A stretch of DNA of 64,000 nt from Allorhizobium pseudoryzae (lineage in GTDB: Bacteria; Pseudomonadota; Alphaproteobacteria; Rhizobiales; Rhizobiaceae), in the NCBI RefSeq assembly GCF_011046245.1, contig NZ_CP049241.1, forward strand, positions 558,001 through 622,000, written 5' to 3'. The notes beneath the pieces were generated by a model. The model searched no databases and had not been told where the DNA came from. It saw nothing but the letters and a program-made list of their open reading frames with translations. Positions 26,727-36,460 of this stretch are shown here, in pieces (position 1 is the first letter of the stretch; every line of letters starts with the position of its first letter). The position numbers were made by a program, and so were the translations under genes.

Positions 26727-27437
26727 TCAGAACGGCGAGAACAGGTCGACCACCTGCTGTCCGACCGGCGGCTGCTGAACTTCCATCAGGCGACCGCGGC
26801 CGCCGTAGGAGATGCGCGCTTCGGCGATCCGGTCATAGGAGATCGTGTTCTTTGCATTGACATCCTGCGGCCGCACGATACCGGCCACGTTCAGGATGCG
26901 GATCTCGTGGTTGACGCGCACTTCCTGCGAGCCGCTGATCAACAGATTGCCGTTCTCCAGCACGCCGGTGACGACGGCGGCGACCAGCAGATTGAGCTTT
27001 TCGGAGCGCTTCGTCGAGCCCTTGCCCTTGGTGGAGGTATCGGAATCGGTGCCCAGATCGCCGTTGGTGGAAGGCTTCCAGCCGAGAATGCTCGCCCCGA
27101 CATCCCATTTGAGGCCGGTCGAATTGGTGCGGCTGCGATCCGTTTCGTTGTCGAAGTCGGCCTTGTCGTTGATCTGGATATCGACGGTCAGAATGTCGCC
27201 GACATTGAGAGCGCGGGCGTCCTTGAAGAGGGCGGCCTGGCTGTCGCTCCACAACGAATAACCGTTCGACATCTGGCGCGGCTGCTTCGGGTAGAGACCC
27301 ATCTGCGGGGTCTGGGCATATTGCAGTCCGCTGCCGATCGGGCTCATGGACGGCGCATTGCCGATTTCCTTGATGGTCTGGCTCTGACAGCCTGCAAGCA
27401 TCAGTACAGCCAGCAGAGCGGGGGCGCGCTTGGTCAT
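26727..27437 (-). CDS. flgH: FlgH, L-ring lipoprotein
   Basis: FlgH builds the outer-membrane L ring. The 236-residue product starts with a lipoprotein signal (MTKRAPALLAVLMLAGCQS, lipobox LAGC) and has the family's SLWSD and DARALNVGDILTVDI segments and a GVLENGNLLISGSQEVRVN block near the C-terminal third. It overlaps motE by 4 bases. Confidence 0.97.
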   Translation of the reverse strand: MTKRAPALLAVLMLAGCQSQTIKEIGNAPSMSPIGSGLQYAQTPQMGLYPKQPRQMSNGYSLWSDSQAALFKDARALNVGDILTVDIQINDKADFDNETDRSRTNSTGLKWDVGASILGWKPSTNGDLGTDSDTSTKGKGSTKRSEKLNLLVAAVVTGVLENGNLLISGSQEVRVNHEIRILNVAGIVRPQDVNAKNTISYDRIAEARISYGGRGRLMEVQQPPVGQQVVDLFSPF

Positions 27438-27994
27438 GAACGGTCCTTCGAAGTCTTGGGGTCGGCAGCGCTCGACATGATCATGGAAATCATGCCGGCC
27501 TTCTTGGGGTCCATTTCACTGAGGATCAGGCCCGATTGGCGCGCCGGCAATTTCATGATGATGGCAGCCGCCAGTTCCGGCCGCATTTCCTGCAGCTGGG
27601 GGGCGGCGGCATCCGCCTTCATCGTCTTGTAGATCTCGATCAGCCCGGCTTCCGCCCTGGCCATGAAATCGTCGCGACGCTTCAGCCACTCCTCGTATTC
27701 GGCCTTGCGCTTTTCGAGGAGAACGATGCGCTGATCGACGTCCGACTGCAGCTTTTCAAGCTCCTGCTTCTGCAGCAGGTATCGCTGGTCGCGGGCGGTA
27801 TCGGCAATGTTCGTGCAGAACTTCTCGATATCCTCTGCGGTCGTGCTGGGCAGTGCCGGGCTTGCCTGTTGCGCGTTCACCTGCGGAACCAGCAACAGCA
27901 AGGCGCCCACCGCGGCGAACCGGAGAAGCGTGCGGTTGCGACGGCGATGCGCGCGCTGTTCTTCCGTGTCTGTCCTGACCATCATGTCCATCAT
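27434..27994 (-). CDS. motE: MotE, periplasmic chaperone for MotC
   Basis: In Sinorhizobium meliloti, MotE is a periplasmic targeting chaperone for the stator-associated protein MotC, and its gene sits between flgI and flgH. This 186-residue protein occupies that position with 4-base overlaps on both sides. It has a signal peptide (LLRFAAVGALLLLVPQVNAQQ), a long charged coiled coil (about residues 55-115) and a C-terminal MgtE-N-like segment (MRPELAAAIIMKLPARQ, ILSEMDPKKAG). Some tools label such proteins only as MgtE-domain or hypothetical. motC itself is not in the window and should be just past the left edge. Confidence 0.85.
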   Translation of the reverse strand: MMDMMVRTDTEEQRAHRRRNRTLLRFAAVGALLLLVPQVNAQQASPALPSTTAEDIEKFCTNIADTARDQRYLLQKQELEKLQSDVDQRIVLLEKRKAEYEEWLKRRDDFMARAEAGLIEIYKTMKADAAAPQLQEMRPELAAAIIMKLPARQSGLILSEMDPKKAGMISMIMSSAADPKTSKDRS

Positions 27995-29109
27995 TGGATC
28001 ACAAGCTCCGCCTGAAGCGCGCCCGCGGACTTGATGCCCTGCAGGATCGCGATGATGCCGTCCGGCTTGACGCCGATGCTGTTCAGACCCGCAACCAGCG
28101 TGCGCAGATCCGGCCCGTTGAGGATGGCGACATTGCTGCCCTCCTTCATCACGCTGATATCGGTTTGCGGCTGGACGGCCGTCACGCCATCGGAAAAGGG
28201 TTCCGGCTGAACGATCTGCGGCGTCTCGGTGACCTGGACGGTCAAGGTGCCGTAGCTGACGGCAACGCGGGACACCTTCACATCGGCACCGATCACGACC
28301 GTGCCGGTACGTTCGTTGACCACCACCTTGGCCGGCGTATCGGTTTCAACCACGAGGTTTTCGATTTCCGCCATCAGCCGCGTCAGGTCCGCCGATTTCG
28401 GCTTCTGGATGATGACTTCCTGGGAATCACGCGCCTCGGCGATGCCCGAGCCATACCGCTGGCCGGCGAAGCGGTTGACGGCATCGGAAATGCGCACCGC
28501 CGTGGAAAAATCCGGGTTGCGCAACTGGAGAACCAGGTTCACCGCATCCTTGAACTTGGAGGGCAGTTCCCGCTCGATGATCGCGCCATTCGGCACGCGT
28601 CCGGCGGTGGTCACCCCTTGCGTCACGGAAGCCGCCTGACCTTGGGCGCTGAAGCCGGATACGACGATCGAGCCCTGCGCCACCGCATAGATCTGGCCGT
28701 CGGCACCGGACAATGAGGTCATCACCAGCGTGCCGCCGCGCAGCGAAGTGGAATCGCCGAGCGAACTGACCGTCACATCCATGCGGCTGCCGGGGCTCGC
28801 GAACGGTGGCAGGTTGGCAGTGACCATGACGGCCGCAACGTTCTTCGCGCTCGATTGGCCGCCCTGCGTCGAGATGCCGAGGTTCTGCAGCATGGCGCGC
28901 ATGGATTGGTCGGTAAACGGCGAGGAGCGCAGGCTGTCACCGGTTCCTTGCAAGCCGACGATGAGGCCGTAGCCGATCAGCTGGTTGTCGCGACCGGCCT
29001 GGAGAGAGGCGATATCCTTGATGCGGGAGGCATCGGCGAACGTCACTCCATGAGTCGAGAGGAAAGAGAGGAGGCCAAGACCTGCGGCGGCCAGAATTCG
29101 CTTCATCAT
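27991..29109 (-). CDS. flgI: FlgI, P-ring protein
   Basis: FlgI assembles into the periplasmic P ring around the rod. This 372-residue protein has a Sec signal peptide (MMKRILAAAGLGLLSFLSTHG) and the family core: RIKDIASLQAGRDNQLIGYGLIVGLQGTGD is visible near the N-terminus (positions about 30-60), and NGPDLRTLVAGLNSIGVKP precedes the C-terminal ILQGIKSAGAL. It overlaps flgA and motE by 4 bases each. Confidence 0.98.
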   Translation of the reverse strand: MMKRILAAAGLGLLSFLSTHGVTFADASRIKDIASLQAGRDNQLIGYGLIVGLQGTGDSLRSSPFTDQSMRAMLQNLGISTQGGQSSAKNVAAVMVTANLPPFASPGSRMDVTVSSLGDSTSLRGGTLVMTSLSGADGQIYAVAQGSIVVSGFSAQGQAASVTQGVTTAGRVPNGAIIERELPSKFKDAVNLVLQLRNPDFSTAVRISDAVNRFAGQRYGSGIAEARDSQEVIIQKPKSADLTRLMAEIENLVVETDTPAKVVVNERTGTVVIGADVKVSRVAVSYGTLTVQVTETPQIVQPEPFSDGVTAVQPQTDISVMKEGSNVAILNGPDLRTLVAGLNSIGVKPDGIIAILQGIKSAGALQAELVIQ

Positions 29110-29597
29110 TTTGCCATCACCTGCACCGTCCCGTCACCCATGACGGTTCCGGAGACGATCACGCCGGAATCGGTATTGCGCACACGGATCACGTCACCGA
29201 TGGCCGCGTTTTCCAGCGGCGTGCCGGAGGCCGAGATCATCATGTTGCCGATCGAAAACGTCAGTCGAACCGCCGCGCCACGCTTGACGGCGAAGGGAGC
29301 CCGCAGGGTCGACATCAGGATCGTCCGACCGGGCAGCAGCGTGCGCGTGCTGACCATGCCTTCGACCTCTTGCATCGATGTTGCGTACCCGCCGGCGAGA
29401 TTGGGATTGGTGACTTCGACTTCCTGAAGGAAGGCGGCAGAGATTTCCTGGCCCGGATAGATGATCTGTCTCGGAACCACGGCGATGCCCATGTCCGCAT
29501 GGGCATCGCCCGCCCATACGACGGCTGCCAGCGGAGCGAGAAGCGCAAGCGCCCTGCCCCAGGTCCTGCATATCCGGCCAAACATCATGTCTGCCAC
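29106..29597 (-). CDS. flgA: FlgA, P-ring assembly chaperone
   Basis: FlgA is the periplasmic chaperone for FlgI polymerisation. This 163-residue version is short, as in rhizobia, and consists of a signal peptide (through GDAHAD) and a SAF-like domain with VPRQIIYPGQEIS, VSTRTLLPGRTIL and IRVRNTDSGVIVSGTV. It lies between flgG and flgI and overlaps flgI by 4 bases. Confidence 0.93.
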   Translation of the reverse strand: MADMMFGRICRTWGRALALLAPLAAVVWAGDAHADMGIAVVPRQIIYPGQEISAAFLQEVEVTNPNLAGGYATSMQEVEGMVSTRTLLPGRTILMSTLRAPFAVKRGAAVRLTFSIGNMMISASGTPLENAAIGDVIRVRNTDSGVIVSGTVMGDGTVQVMAK

Positions 29598-29606
29598 CCC
29601 TTCATG

Positions 29607-30395
29607 TTACTTCAGGTTCTTGCTGACGATCGAAGCCATTTCATCTGCTGTGGTGATCACCTTGGAGTTCATCTCATAGGCGCGCTGCGCCGAGATAAGG
29701 TTGGTGATTTCCTTGACCGCGTCGACGTTGGAGGATTCCAGGTAACCCTGCTTCAAGTAGCCGAAACCCGGGTCTTCCGGTGCGGCAACAATGGCTTCGC
29801 CGGATGCCGCCGTCTGCTGGAACAGGTTGTCGCCCAGCGGCTTCAGACCCGCCTCGTTGACGAAGTTCGCCGTGGTCAACTGACCGATTTCGGTGAAGTT
29901 TGAGTCGGCACCGACTCGAACGCTGACCTGGCCGGTGCGGCTGATGACGGTTTCCGTGACATCCGCCGGGAAGGTGATGTTGGGAACGACGGCATAGCCA
30001 TCGATCGTGACGAGCTGGCCGTCCGCATTGGTGTTGAAGGAGCCGGCACGCGTATAGAGCGTCGTTCCGTCCGGTGACTGGACCTGGAACCAGCCGCGCC
30101 CGACGATCGCCAGGTCGAGCTTGTTGTCGGTTTGGGCCAGTTCGCCCTGGGTGTGGATGTTGCGGACCGCGGCGGTCTGGACACCGAGACCGATATTGGC
30201 ACCTTCCGGCACGATGGCCTGGTTGGCGCGGTTGGGCACGCCCTGGGCGCGCTCGGTCTGGTAGAGAAGATCGGCGAACTCGGCGCGGGCGCGCTTGTAG
30301 CCGGTGGTGTTGATGTTGGCGATGTTGTTGGCGATGACCTCAAGATTGGTCTGCTGGGCATCCATGCCCGTCGCGGCGACTGAAAGCGCTCTCAT
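29607..30395 (-). CDS. flgG: FlgG, distal rod protein
   Basis: FlgG forms the distal rod. The 262-residue product has the N-terminal rod signature [19 protein letters not shown] and [18 protein letters not shown], and the C-terminal [19 protein letters not shown] and [12 protein letters not shown]. The length matches the family. It lies 17 bases downstream of fliE in the basal-body operon. Confidence 0.98.
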   Translation of the reverse strand: MRALSVAATGMDAQQTNLEVIANNIANINTTGYKRARAEFADLLYQTERAQGVPNRANQAIVPEGANIGLGVQTAAVRNIHTQGELAQTDNKLDLAIVGRGWFQVQSPDGTTLYTRAGSFNTNADGQLVTIDGYAVVPNITFPADVTETVISRTGQVSVRVGADSNFTEIGQLTTANFVNEAGLKPLGDNLFQQTAASGEAIVAAPEDPGFGYLKQGYLESSNVDAVKEITNLISAQRAYEMNSKVITTADEMASIVSKNLK

Positions 30396-30412
30396 ATCTG
30401 TGTCCTCAACCC

Positions 30413-30751
30413 TTACATCTGCATTTTCGTGATATCGAGGTAGGCGTTCACGACCTTGTCGCGGAAGGCGATGGCCGTCTGCAGGGATTGCTCCGCCTGC
30501 AGCATCGCATCAACCACTTCACGGGTGTTCGCCTTGCCCTGGATGGCTTCGAAGGACTTCGATTCCGCTGCCTTCAGGCTGCCGACGGCATCCGATGCCA
30601 TGCTGCCGAGGACGTTGGCGAAGGACATCGCCGGAGTTTGCGACAGCGCGCTTTCGGCGGCGCCGGCAATGGACTGGCTGGATTCGGTTGCGGTGGTTCC
30701 GAGGCCGCGGGTCAGCGACAGGGAGCTGACGTTCTGGATGTTATTGATCAT
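30413..30751 (-). CDS. fliE: FliE, hook-basal body junction protein
   Basis: FliE links the MS ring to the rod. The 112-residue product shows the family's C-terminal pattern [19 protein letters not shown] and [16 protein letters not shown]. The start overlaps the stop of flgC by 4 bases, giving the usual flgB-flgC-fliE order. Confidence 0.96.
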   Translation of the reverse strand: MINNIQNVSSLSLTRGLGTTATESSQSIAGAAESALSQTPAMSFANVLGSMASDAVGSLKAAESKSFEAIQGKANTREVVDAMLQAEQSLQTAIAFRDKVVNAYLDITKMQM

Positions 30752-31167
30752 TGGGATGCCTTCAGGAGGTCGATGGTCGCAGCGATCAGTTCGCGCGTCT
30801 GCTTGATGGTCTGGATGTTGGCTTCGTAGCTGCGGTTGGCTTCACGAAGGTCCGCCATCTCGATGAGCATGTTGACGTTCGGCATCTTGACCATGCCTCT
30901 GTCATCGGCCGCCGGATTGCCCGGATCATATTCCTCGACGAATTTCGACTGGTCGGTCCCCAGCTTCTTCACACCGACCAGATCCGCCCCCGAAACCTTG
31001 TCCAGTTCGGCGCCGAAGGTAATCGTCTTGCGGCGGTAGGGATCGGCACCCGGCGTATCGCCGGTGGTGCGGGCGTTGGCGATGTTCTCGGAGACGACGC
31101 GCAGGCGGGTGGCCTGCACTTCCATTCCGGAACCGGCGATTTTCAAAGAGGCAGAAAGCGGATCCAT
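30748..31167 (-). CDS. flgC: FlgC, proximal rod protein
   Basis: A 139-residue rod protein with the N-terminal [18 protein letters not shown], the [11 protein letters not shown] segment and the C-terminal [19 protein letters not shown]. It lies 3 bases from flgB and overlaps fliE by 4 bases. Confidence 0.97.
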   Translation of the reverse strand: MDPLSASLKIAGSGMEVQATRLRVVSENIANARTTGDTPGADPYRRKTITFGAELDKVSGADLVGVKKLGTDQSKFVEEYDPGNPAADDRGMVKMPNVNMLIEMADLREANRSYEANIQTIKQTRELIAATIDLLKASQ

Positions 31168-31170
31168 GGT

Positions 31171-31563
31171 TTACTTCTTCACTGTCATCAGCATCATGCG
31201 ATGGAAGGATTTGACGAGACCGGTACTCAGTTCATACTGACGCTTGATCTCGCCGCCTTTGCGCAGTTCCTGCGCAAGAGAAACGGTATTGCCGGATTCC
31301 TGGATACCGATTTCGTTGTTGAGTTCTTCCTGCTCGACATCGACGTCCAGCCGGCTGTCGATCGGCGACCCGGTCAGATGGCCGGGATTGGTGCGGGCCA
31401 TGCGCAGGCTGGCGGAATTCAGAACGGCATCGAAGGGTGTCACGTCCTTGGCCTTGAAGCCGGGCGTGCTTGCGTTGGCGATGTTGCCAGCAACGACCTG
31501 CTGACGGATGGACAGCCATTCTGCCTGCCGCGACGCAAGATCAAAGAGTTGGATCGGTTGCAT
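31171..31563 (-). CDS. flgB: FlgB, proximal rod protein
   Basis: A 130-residue rod protein with VVAGNIANASTPGFKAKD near the N-terminus and a hydrophobic amphipathic C-terminus (LSTGLVKSFHRMMLM). It is the first of the flgB-flgC-fliE rod set. Confidence 0.96.
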   Translation of the reverse strand: MQPIQLFDLASRQAEWLSIRQQVVAGNIANASTPGFKAKDVTPFDAVLNSASLRMARTNPGHLTGSPIDSRLDVDVEQEELNNEIGIQESGNTVSLAQELRKGGEIKRQYELSTGLVKSFHRMMLMTVKK

Positions 31564-31616
31564 AGGCTTCTCTCCATTTACTACGAGGAGCCTATGCGGG
31601 TAATCTTGCGTCAGAC

Positions 31617-32192
31617 TTACCGGCTTTCCGTCGTCTGATCACGGTATATTTCACCGCTCGACGTGACGATGACCCAGCGTCCCTCACGCTGTTCGATAGT
31701 GGCCAGACGGCTGTTGTCGGGCAAAATGGATCCGATGCGGACCATGTACATGCCAGAACTGTCCTCGATCAGGGCACGGCCATTGGCAACATGCATCAGG
31801 CGAAACGTGTTCTTGCCGGGAAAGGGCTGTTCGATCTCGCCGGGATCCGTCGTCTTGCTCTCCTTGCCGATGGAGGAGACGGTCGCCGTGGTCAGGTTGT
31901 CGAGCGGATCGGGCGCCGGGCCGGGCGTGTGATCGTCGTCATTGTCGACCATTGCAAGCGGCGAGACGCTGAAGACCGCGCGTGGCGGTCCCTCCGGCAG
32001 GTCGCGTGTCCGCCCGACGGGCACGGTATGGATACCGAACTTGTCTTCGTTGAAAAACACGTACCAGGGGAAGAAGGCCGAAGCGGCGGCCAGCACAATG
32101 CCGGTTCCCATGACGATCCGATCGCCAAGGAGGCTTTTCCTCGTCTTCTTCTTGCGCTCGGGCCTGGCCGGTTCATCCACATCCACCGCCAT
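31617..32192 (-). CDS. conserved flagellar-operon membrane protein, unknown role
   Basis: This 191-residue protein has a basic cytoplasmic N-terminus (ERKKKTRKSLLGDR), one membrane helix (about residues 27-47, VMGTGIVLAAASAFFPWYVFF), an acidic linker and a C-terminal domain with GKNTFRLMHVANGRALIED, YMVRIGSILPDNS and WVIVTSSGEIY. I recognise it as the unnamed gene between fliI and flgB in rhizobial flagellar clusters but know no function. The C-terminal domain resembles small beta-rich PilP/SH3-like folds. It starts 4 bases after the fliI stop, so it is cotranscribed. Confidence 0.8.
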   Translation of the reverse strand: MAVDVDEPARPERKKKTRKSLLGDRIVMGTGIVLAAASAFFPWYVFFNEDKFGIHTVPVGRTRDLPEGPPRAVFSVSPLAMVDNDDDHTPGPAPDPLDNLTTATVSSIGKESKTTDPGEIEQPFPGKNTFRLMHVANGRALIEDSSGMYMVRIGSILPDNSRLATIEQREGRWVIVTSSGEIYRDQTTESR

Positions 32193-32196
32193 CGGA

Positions 32197-33591
32197 CTAT
32201 CCTTTCTGCCTCTGATTGCCGGCGCCGGGTGCCGCCATGGCGGCTCTCAAGGCGTTGGCAAGGTCACCGTAGGCATCCCCCGAGAGGGGGTCGCCGGGCG
32301 TCTGCTTCAGCACATCGTAAATGATCGGCACCTGCTTGATCGCCATGTCGAGATCCGGGTCACTGCCGGCGCGGTAGCCACCAATCAGGCGAAGATCGCG
32401 TGTTTCCTCGAAGCGATGGATGAGTGACTTGAGCCGCGCGACGAGTTTTTCCTGGTCGCCGGTCCAGGCCTTGCGGGCAAGACGCGAGATGGACGAGAGC
32501 GGATTGATCGGCGGGTAACGCCCCTCCTCCGCCAGGCTGCGCTCCAGCACGATGTGACCGTCCAGGATGCCGCGTGCCGAATCCGCGATCGGATCGTTGT
32601 GATTGTCGCCATCGACGAGGATCGAGATGATTGCCGTGATCGTGCCCGTGCCTTCCGGCCCAGGGCCGGCACGTTCGAGAAGACGCGGCAGTTCGGTAAA
32701 GACGGAGGCCGGGTAACCACGCGCGATGGGCGGTTCACCGGACGCAACTGCGACCTCGCGGATCGCGTGGGCAAAACGGGTCACGCTGTCAGCGATGAAC
32801 AGCACGTTCTCGCCCTTGTCGCGGAAATGTTCGGCGATCGTAATGCCGACGAGCGGCGCCATCTTGCGCAGCATCGGGCTCTCGTCACTGGTCGCCACCA
32901 CGACGATCGACTTCTCGAGATTGTCGCCCAGCGTGTCCTCGATGAATTCGCGCACTTCGCGGCCACGTTCGCCGACCAGCGAGATGACGACCTTGTCGAA
33001 GGCTTCGGCACGGGCGACCATCGACAGCAGCGTCGATTTGCCGACGCCGGAGCCCGCAAAGATACCGAGGCGCTGGCCAAGGCAGAGCGGCGAAAAGATG
33101 TCGATGGCCCTGACCCCGGTGGCAAAGCCATGCTCGATCCGCTGGCGGGTCATGGAAGGGGGGGCCGTATTGGAAATCGACCGCTTGGACAGGCCGTTGC
33201 GCAAGGGTCCCTTGCCGTCGATCGGCTCGCAGAGCGAACTAATGGTGCGACCGCACCAGCTGTCATCGGGCGCCACGCGGAAGGCACCCTTGCGGATCAC
33301 GGTGTCGCCGATACCGATCGGTTCGCCCGGTTCGATCGGGCAGACATAGATGATGTCCGGCTCGACCCGGACGACCTCGCCCAGGTGAATGCCGGTGGGA
33401 CTGCGATGGGCCACGAATTCGCCGAGACGGACATGCCGCGACAGGCCGGAGACCGTATAGTGACCGGCGGCGATGGTGCGCACATGACCGCCGGGCGCAA
33501 TGGCAACCTGCGGGTCCGTAAAGCGACGGACGAGATCCGCCATCTGCGCCAGCTTGGCACCGCCGGAACCTTCAGCCGTGTTCGTATCCAT
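32197..33591 (-). CDS. fliI: FliI, flagellar export ATPase
   Basis: FliI is the F1-beta-like ATPase that energises type III export of flagellar substrates. The 464-residue protein has the Walker A loop GIFAGSGVGKSTLL (about residues 177-190), the Walker B segment (TITAIISILVDGDNHNDPI) and the conserved DSVTRFAHAIREVA. Length and motifs are standard. It lies 15 bases after flgF. Its regulator FliH is probably encoded at 1189-1821. Confidence 0.98.
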   Translation of the reverse strand: MDTNTAEGSGGAKLAQMADLVRRFTDPQVAIAPGGHVRTIAAGHYTVSGLSRHVRLGEFVAHRSPTGIHLGEVVRVEPDIIYVCPIEPGEPIGIGDTVIRKGAFRVAPDDSWCGRTISSLCEPIDGKGPLRNGLSKRSISNTAPPSMTRQRIEHGFATGVRAIDIFSPLCLGQRLGIFAGSGVGKSTLLSMVARAEAFDKVVISLVGERGREVREFIEDTLGDNLEKSIVVVATSDESPMLRKMAPLVGITIAEHFRDKGENVLFIADSVTRFAHAIREVAVASGEPPIARGYPASVFTELPRLLERAGPGPEGTGTITAIISILVDGDNHNDPIADSARGILDGHIVLERSLAEEGRYPPINPLSSISRLARKAWTGDQEKLVARLKSLIHRFEETRDLRLIGGYRAGSDPDLDMAIKQVPIIYDVLKQTPGDPLSGDAYGDLANALRAAMAAPGAGNQRQKG

Positions 33592-33606
33592 GGGTCACCC
33601 TTCGGA

Positions 33607-34344
33607 TCAGGTCGATGATCCGCCGAGCACCTTGATGGCTTCGCTGAACGAGCCTTCGGTATCGCGCATCAGGGAGGAAATGGCGGCAAAGTTGCGGTTA
33701 ACCTGAATGAGCTCGGTCATTTCGCCGATGGCGTTGACGTTGGATTCCTCAAGATAACCCTGGACGACGCTGACATTGAAGCTATCGACGACCGGCTGGG
33801 GTTCCGCCGTCGGGATCACGCCGCCATTCTCGTAGCGGAGGTAGCCTTGGGACACATCGGCCGAATAGAGACCAAGCGTTGCGACGACATTGCCGTCCTG
33901 AAGGATCTGTCCGTCAGCGCTGACCTTCGGCGGACCACCGGTACGGTTCAACTGGATCGGCGCTCCGCCGGCATCGAGCACCGGATAGCCCATGTTGGAG
34001 ACAAGTTCTCCGGTCTCGCGCATCGTGAAGCGTCCGTCCCGCGTCAGAACCTGACCAGCCGGCGTATCGATGGAAAACCAGGCATCGCCCTTGATGGCGA
34101 AGTCGAGTGTGTTCCCGGTCTGCGTCAAGCCACCGCTGCGCGTCGACAAATAGTCATTGCCCTGGCTGACGAAGGCCACGTTGGCATTCAGATCGGTATG
34201 GATCTTGCTCAGAACCTCGTCGAATTTCACCTCGGTTGCCCGGAAGCCGACGGTGTTCATGTTTGCGATGTTGTCGGCGATGGTGTTGAGGCGGCGTTCC
34301 AGCGCGATCTGCGAGGAAATGCCGACGTACAATCCTGACTGCAT
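33607..34344 (-). CDS. flgF: FlgF, rod protein
   Basis: A 245-residue rod protein starting at the ATG at 34344 (MQSGLYVGISSQIALERRL), the family's usual N-terminus; an earlier in-frame start adds 22 unrelated residues. DNIANMNTVGFRATEVKF and the C-terminal QGYLEESNVNAIGEMTEL are diagnostic. It is the first gene of the minus-strand basal-body operon, with a TCGCACAAG-type motif 114 bases upstream. Confidence 0.96.
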   Translation of the reverse strand: MQSGLYVGISSQIALERRLNTIADNIANMNTVGFRATEVKFDEVLSKIHTDLNANVAFVSQGNDYLSTRSGGLTQTGNTLDFAIKGDAWFSIDTPAGQVLTRDGRFTMRETGELVSNMGYPVLDAGGAPIQLNRTGGPPKVSADGQILQDGNVVATLGLYSADVSQGYLRYENGGVIPTAEPQPVVDSFNVSVVQGYLEESNVNAIGEMTELIQVNRNFAAISSLMRDTEGSFSEAIKVLGGSST

Positions 34345-34570
34345 GAAAACGAGCTCCGTCTCTCTGACCTGACAGCGCAACGCCCGAAACACGAGGGCCA
34401 CTAACGCCAAAACGCGGATACCAAGATCCGTCCTGCCGGCAGTGATAGGCAGAGAGACTTGTGCGAGGCTGTTCCGCCTCTGAACGCTGTTTAAGCGACC
34501 GGTAACCCAGCCTCACGCAAGCCAGTGCCGATATTGGAAGCACCTGATACAACTAGGGTACAGGCACGCG
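34345..34570. promoter_or_regulatory. divergent flgF/motA promoter region
   Basis: The 226 bases between the divergent flgF and motA starts must promote both basal-body and motA-fliMNG-flhB operons. On the flgF coding strand CTCGCACAAG, 8 bases, then CCTA (34458-34467 and beyond) matches the motif seen before fliF and the fliH-like gene. No equivalent site on the motA strand is obvious. Confidence 0.55.
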
Positions 34571-35446
34571 ATGTTTATCATTATCGGATTCGTAATCACG
34601 ATCGGCTGCGTTCTCGGCGGCTTCATGGCGATGGGCGGACACCTGGACGTCCTCGTGCAGCCGTTCGAGCTTGTGATCATCGGTGGCGCCGGTGTCGGCA
34701 GCTTCATCATGGCGAACCCGATGAAGATCGTGAAGGATTCCGGCAAGGCCCTGGGTGAGGCCTTCAAATATGCGGTTCCGAAGGAGCGCAACTATCTCGA
34801 TGTGCTTGGCGTGCTTTATTCCCTGATGCGTGACCTGCGCACCAAGTCGCGCAACGAAATCGAAGCGCATATCGACAATCCGGACGAATCCTCGATCTTT
34901 CAGACGGCACCGACCGTGCTGAAGAACAAGGAACTGACCTCCTTCATCTGCGACTACGTGCGTCTCATCATCATCGGCAACGCGCGCAGCCATGAAATCG
35001 AGGCGCTGATGGACGAGGAAATCGAGACCATCCTGCACGACAAGATGAAGCCCTACAACGCGCTGGCAACGATGGGCGACGCCTTTCCGGCGATCGGCAT
35101 CGTGGCCGCGGTTCTCGGGGTTATCAAGGCCATGGCGAAGATCAACGAATCGCCGGAAGTCCTTGGCGGCCTCATCGGTGCGGCGCTCGTCGGTACCATG
35201 CTCGGGATCTTCCTTTCCTACTGCGTGGTCTCGCCGATCTGCTCGCAGATCAAGATCGTCCGCACCAAGCAGCATCGCCTGTACATCGTCGTGAAGCAGA
35301 CGCTCATCGCCTACATGAACGGCTCGGTTCCGCAGGTGGCTCTCGAATACGGACGCAAGACGATTTCCAGCTACGAACGTCCGTCGATCGATTCGGTCGA
35401 ACAGGAAATGATGAACCCGGGCGGCGGCGGCGAAAAGGCGGCATAA
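34571..35446 (+). CDS. motA: MotA, flagellar stator protein
   Basis: MotA forms the proton-channel stator with MotB and pushes on FliG. The 291-residue protein has four membrane segments (the first [18 protein letters not shown]), the cytoplasmic loop with charged residues around [14 protein letters not shown], and [17 protein letters not shown] plus [17 protein letters not shown] in the C-terminal half. Length fits the family. It leads the plus-strand operon motA-fliM-fliN-fliG-flhB. Its partner motB is 33 kb away at the left edge, as in other rhizobia. Confidence 0.98.
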   Translation: MFIIIGFVITIGCVLGGFMAMGGHLDVLVQPFELVIIGGAGVGSFIMANPMKIVKDSGKALGEAFKYAVPKERNYLDVLGVLYSLMRDLRTKSRNEIEAHIDNPDESSIFQTAPTVLKNKELTSFICDYVRLIIIGNARSHEIEALMDEEIETILHDKMKPYNALATMGDAFPAIGIVAAVLGVIKAMAKINESPEVLGGLIGAALVGTMLGIFLSYCVVSPICSQIKIVRTKQHRLYIVVKQTLIAYMNGSVPQVALEYGRKTISSYERPSIDSVEQEMMNPGGGGEKAA

Positions 35447-35449
35447 GCA

Positions 35450-36394
35450 ATGACCGAACAGACTGACAACAGCCCGACGATCGACCTTGCCCTTCTCGCC
35501 AAACTGACCGGCGGGCTCGGCGACTACAAGACCGTCGAAAAGATCTGCAGCGAATTCGGCCAGCTCTATGCGGAATTCCTGCCCGACGTTTTCCAGAGCG
35601 AAACCGGCTTTCCCATCACGGTCAGCTATACGGGTTTCCAGTCGGGTCTGATGGAAGACCTGCTGCGCGAACTCGGACCCGACTTCGCCTTTGCCAATGG
35701 TTCGCTGCGCAACTGGTCTCCGAATTTCGTCCTCGGCTGCGGCAATACCTTTGTCATCGGCCTGATGGAGCGCATGCTCGGCGCCGAAGCGAGCATGGTC
35801 CAGCAGCCGCCGAACCGTCCGCTGTCGGATATCGAACTCGACCTGGCGACCATGGTGTTCGAGCGCATCGCCAACGTGCTGCGCTCCGGGGTCAATGCGC
35901 CGGGCGGCTTCGAGGCCATGCTGGAGCGTCCCTATAACGGTCCGGACCGTGTTGCACCGGAGGAGGAAGGCCGCCCGGAATTCGGAGCCGCCATCCGCAT
36001 GGTGATCGAGATCGGCAAGGTGACGTCGGAAATCGCGCTCATCATTCCGCAGAAGGCGCTGCTCAAGACGAAGGTGGTGACACCGAAATCGAAAGGCCAG
36101 GCCGGCAAACAGAAGCAGGAATGGGCGGCCCGGATCGCCGAGCAGGTTCGCCGCTCGCAGGTGACGCTGGAGGCCCGCATCCGGCTGCAGAGCATGACGC
36201 TGAACGCCGTCTCGCGGCTGATGGCCGGCGACGTGATCGCTTTCGAGGACAAGTCGGATGTGAGAGTTCAAGTCAGCGCCAACGGCAAGGACATGTACAC
36301 CTGCGAGTTTGGACGATCGGGCGAGCGCTATACCGTTCGCGTCAAGGACAATGTCAGCTCAGAGGACGAATTGCTCCGCCATCTGATGAAGTAG
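35450..36394 (+). CDS. fliM: FliM, flagellar switch protein
   Basis: FliM is the C-ring component that binds phospho-CheY and joins FliG to FliN. This 314-residue protein starts 3 bases after motA. The middle (about residues 35-230) matches the FliM CheC-like domain, and the C-terminus (MTLNAVSRLMAGDVIAFED) matches the FliN-like domain. The canonical N-terminal CheY-binding motif LSQxEIDALL is not visible; the N-terminus is MTEQTDNSPTIDLALLAKL. This divergence agrees with the unusual two-CheY system of rhizobia, but how phospho-CheY2 docks is inference. Confidence 0.9.
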   Translation: MTEQTDNSPTIDLALLAKLTGGLGDYKTVEKICSEFGQLYAEFLPDVFQSETGFPITVSYTGFQSGLMEDLLRELGPDFAFANGSLRNWSPNFVLGCGNTFVIGLMERMLGAEASMVQQPPNRPLSDIELDLATMVFERIANVLRSGVNAPGGFEAMLERPYNGPDRVAPEEEGRPEFGAAIRMVIEIGKVTSEIALIIPQKALLKTKVVTPKSKGQAGKQKQEWAARIAEQVRRSQVTLEARIRLQSMTLNAVSRLMAGDVIAFEDKSDVRVQVSANGKDMYTCEFGRSGERYTVRVKDNVSSEDELLRHLMK

Positions 36395-36460
36395 GTGACG
36401 GATTTTCGCACCGCCACAAATGGGCAGGCTGACGCAAGTTTCAAAAGGAATAATGTCTCT

